From positions 21,824,001-21,888,000 of the forward strand of contig NC_065872.1 of assembly GCF_933775445.1 (NCBI RefSeq): 64,000 nucleotides of DNA, given 5' to 3'. The position numbers and the translations under genes are program-made. Under the pieces are notes generated by a model. The model was not told the origin of the DNA and made no database searches. It worked only from the letters and a program-made list of their open reading frames with translations. The DNA is from Argentina anserina. Its lineage: Eukaryota > Streptophyta > Magnoliopsida > Rosales > Rosaceae. Below, piece after piece: positions 61,426-64,000 of this stretch (position 1 is the first letter of the stretch; each line of letters opens with the position of its first letter).

Positions 61426-62915
61426 CTATAGTTCTTCCACTTGCACTGAAAATCCACAGAGATACCTTTTTGTAACTACCAAGTTGTCTTCATCAAAACT
61501 TTGGTTCTCTGTCAAGAATACATGCTCATGGTTTTCCAGCACGATGGTGGGATCATCCAGTGTATTTTCATGTAGGGCTCCTTGCAGGGATCCAAGAGGT
61601 TCCTCAGCATTCTGACCACCACCAGGCTGTACATCAAGTTTAACACTCGCATTTTCAGTCTCAGCTGATGCTCTAGATGAAGACTCCCCATAACGATTTT
61701 GTATCTTCTGCCGAGTTAAAATGGAAGACAGAAGCTGATACCACCGTGAAATAGCTTGTGCTTCATATCTTTTCTTTTCTGCAGCCTCTCTTCTGTCCCG
61801 TTCCTCTGCATAAGCCTAAAAGATGATTTTGAACAACAGCTTTGATCAGGAACGAGCAGATAACTAGAAATTGAATAAAGAAGAGTACACAATCTCAAAA
61901 TGTACAAGGAACACCTCATCTTCAGAGGAGCCAAAATGACAAAAAAATTTACAAAATTCCAATTCGCATTGTTCATCAAAGCACAGAATATAAAAAGCAA
62001 ACAGAAAGTGTGTACAGTGCTAATCTCCGGCTTTCTCTACGTATACAATGTAACATGGAAGGCTAAGTAAAGTATTATCAACCAGTTCTATGCAAGGAAA
62101 AGTGATGCATATTCATCACCCATCTGCATTTGCAATACAAATCAACAGTAATATATGATTCAATATACCTTTCGCACAATTCCATTAATAGCATGAAGCA
62201 GATGCAATGGTTCCAGTTGCCACTTCCCATAAAGTTCAATAGTTCCAATTGAATTACCCCCAACATAATCATCATCTTCAAGAACTTTTTGAAGCTTGAT
62301 AGAACGTTTCAACTCCTAGAGAATCAACATGGGAAGAGTGAGGCAGTTGTAAATGACAACAACATTAAACCTAACAGTTTTACTGCATCACCATGAATTT
62401 AACATGTTTAACCAGACCAGACCTTGATAGGATGCTCATTTGATTTAACTTGCAGCCCCTCCCTTAGCCATTTGTGCTTTGACTTTAGAGTTTGCACACA
62501 TGTCCTAGGGTAAACTGGATGACCGGAACAAAACCCCAGAATTGGCCCTCTAGGATGGAGTACCTGATGCTTGGTAAACCATTTTTCGATAGCATAAAGG
62601 TGATGATTTTTATAGGCCTGCAGATGGAAGTCCAGATCTTGCACAATGTAAAAACCGTATAACTATGCAATTGTCAGAATTATATGAGAAAAGAGATATA
62701 TATCATTTCTAGGAAGATAATTCATTTCTGCACTACCAGAGACGTTCGAAAGATTTTCTCTAATATGTTCAGATGAGGAACCAGTGTGATTATTCTCCAG
62801 ATAGACCATGCCTCCTGTTGCTCTCACCTCCAACTCTCTCAGTGGTGCCAATATCTGATCCCACCAAAGTGGATTTACTCGTTGAGCTGCTATCTGATAC
62901 CACTTGAGACAGTAC
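61426..62915 (-). pseudogene. XPC/RAD4 DNA-repair protein fragment lacking BHD3 exons
   Basis: Four exon-like blocks lie on the minus strand. 62915 to about 62690 encodes YCLKWYQIAAQRVNPLWWDQ and LAPLRELEVRATGG. About 62647/62624 to 62423 encodes KNHHLYAIEKWFTKHQVLHP and GPILGFCSGHPVYPRTCVQT (BHD1). 62315-62169 encodes ELKRSIKLQKVLEDDD and IELYGKWQLEPLHLLHAING (BHD2 side). 61815-61426 encodes the C-terminus: ISRWYQLLSSILTRQKI, ending HEHVFLTENQSFDED and a TAG stop. XPC/RAD4 recognises distorted DNA to start global nucleotide-excision repair. Splice sites are intact by eye, but the intron 61816-62168 contains no BHD3 coding, which should lie between the third and fourth blocks. The N-terminal transglutaminase-like part is not seen up to 64000. 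So it is partial or mutated. Confidence 0.82.
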
Positions 62916-63143
62916 CTGTGATTTGAGTATATAAAAATGCTGATACCAGTGAGTAACCAAAAAGCACCAATAACAGTAATAATACAACTCTGAAGCTGAT
63001 TGACAAGAACTACATTGTCCTAGAAGATAATACAACATTTTTGGATCAACAGACAGGTCCATCACATGTTAGAAATACACATGCTAGTATCAAATGATAC
63101 AGCAACTTCAATCACACATGCACACAGCCATGTACAACATCAA

Positions 63144-63472
63144 GTGCGGACGTCCGATTCCGGCGATGGCAGGCCGCAACGCCGCGGCGGACCAGCACAG
63201 CCGGACTACCCACCTCCCGGCGATCCCGTATGTGCCGGCCGGAGCTCAATCGGCAATCCATGGAGGCCGGAATCTGCAAAAATCAAGTTTTTGGGCAGAT
63301 TCCGGCAATTTCGCGATTCCGGCCTCCGTGAGTCGCCGATGGAGCTCCGACCGGCACAGACGGGACCGCCGAGAGGTGGGGAGTGTGGCTGTCATGGTCC
63401 GCCCCGCCGTTCCAGCCTGCCGTCGCCGGAATCGGCGAATCCGTACCTTACGTAAGATACGGACATCCGCAC
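63144..63472. mobile_element. GC-rich foldback (long inverted-repeat) element, 329 bp
   Basis: The ends GTGCGGACGTCCG and CGGACATCCGCAC are inverted copies (12 of 13). The inverted similarity continues inward over most of each arm. For example GATTCCGGCGATGGCAGG near 63157 pairs with the reverse of text near 63440. GTGCCGGCCGGAGCTC near 63234 pairs with the reverse of GAGCTCCGACCGGCAC near 63343. The loop is a short AAAAATCAAGTTTTT at about 63277-63291. It has no coding capacity and could fold into a hairpin of about 150 bp when transcribed. Confidence 0.82.
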
Positions 63473-64000
63473 CTGAAAATTCTCCTATATATATATATAT
63501 ATATATATTCTTCTTTGCAAATGTAAGTCAAATATTCTCAAGTACCTCACCCAAAGTGTCAAAACTCAAACTTAACCCAGATTAACTACGACTTATGTGC
63601 TTAATCTACTGTGAACGTCATGTTTTTATTTGTTACAGTGAAGGCTATGTGCTTACTTTGGAAGTTTTAGGTCTTTCCAGATCTGATTTATGAAAGCACA
63701 AACTGGAAACAAGAAATTGAACAGATTAAATCTGTGTAACGATACCGTCACTTCCCTGATGTGGTGGATCATGATAGCCAGAGAATGATTTACTTTTTGC
63801 ACCAACTACCCACTTCATGAAATGGGTTCAATTCCTATAGGCTATAGCTGATGTAGGAGCAGAGGGTGACTAAGGGGCAGAGGTTAGAAGAGGCTTCAGA
63901 ATAGAAGAGAATAGAGAATAGGAGGTTTAGAAGGCAGTAATCTTTAATAATCCAGTCTGCCCTTTAACTCAACACATAGCTCCTACTTATAAGAACTATA
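63473..64000. other. Unassigned right end of the window
   Basis: A TA microsatellite is at 63484-63510. From about 63851 the text TGATGTAGGAGCAGAGGGTG starts a purine-rich stretch that could be the beginning of an LTR running out of the window. Without the partner repeat I cannot tell. Confidence 0.35.

Noticed and set aside
61322..61615. 97-codon plus-strand frame
   Set aside because: It is the antisense shadow of the last XPC exon, whose minus-strand frame has recognisable motifs.

Overview
This window is nuclear DNA of a flowering plant, most likely a eudicot. The evidence is the set of intron-bearing plant gene families (a non-RD LRR receptor kinase, an HMGA-type AT-hook protein, an XPC/RAD4 homologue, a myosin-binding GTD-domain protein), plant lineages of LTR retrotransposons, hAT- and Harbinger-like MITEs, and a block of organelle-derived DNA. 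I cannot fix the species from sequence alone. Rosaceae is a loose guess.

The left three quarters (about 1-48.2 kb) is transposon-rich. A 14.6-kb Tat-lineage Ty3/Gypsy element (2956-17526, transcribed on the minus strand, 5-bp target duplication GATTG) carries gag, protease, RT, two RNase H domains and integrase. On the opposite strand, between pol and its 3' LTR, it carries a captured plant-mobile-domain (PMD) gene with its own TATA box and introns. A 7.4-kb Ty1/Copia element (18797-26199, plus strand, TSD TGGAC) follows. It has a leader intron ending at the gag ATG and a pol frame that opens exactly at a splice acceptor. Next come AT-rich DNA, a chimeric mitochondrial/plastid insertion (about 27.1-28.5 kb) and a hAT MITE with a perfect 8-bp TSD.

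From 30.6 to 48.1 kb lies a single LRR receptor-kinase gene, already frameshifted, split by two retroelements. One is a degraded minus-strand relative of the first Copia family (31967-about 38066). The other is a second Copia family on the plus strand (about 38067-46632), itself interrupted by a 1.65-kb Harbinger-like MITE. The two elements meet at one breakpoint where both 5' LTR ends and a piece of host gene are missing. A short telomere-like CCCTAAA motif sits at that breakpoint.

The right quarter (50-63 kb) is gene space. It holds a complete 12-exon gene (457 aa) of a plant family usually annotated 'senescence-associated', a C-terminal fragment of a myosin-binding (GTD-binding/DUF593) gene, an intact two-exon HMGA gene with a linker-histone-like domain and four AT-hooks, and a minus-strand XPC/RAD4 fragment that appears to lack the BHD3-encoding exons. 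A 329-bp GC-rich foldback element lies beside the XPC fragment. The genes do not form a pathway. The regional story is nested retroelement insertion into a receptor gene, next to preserved and partly decayed single-copy-type genes.
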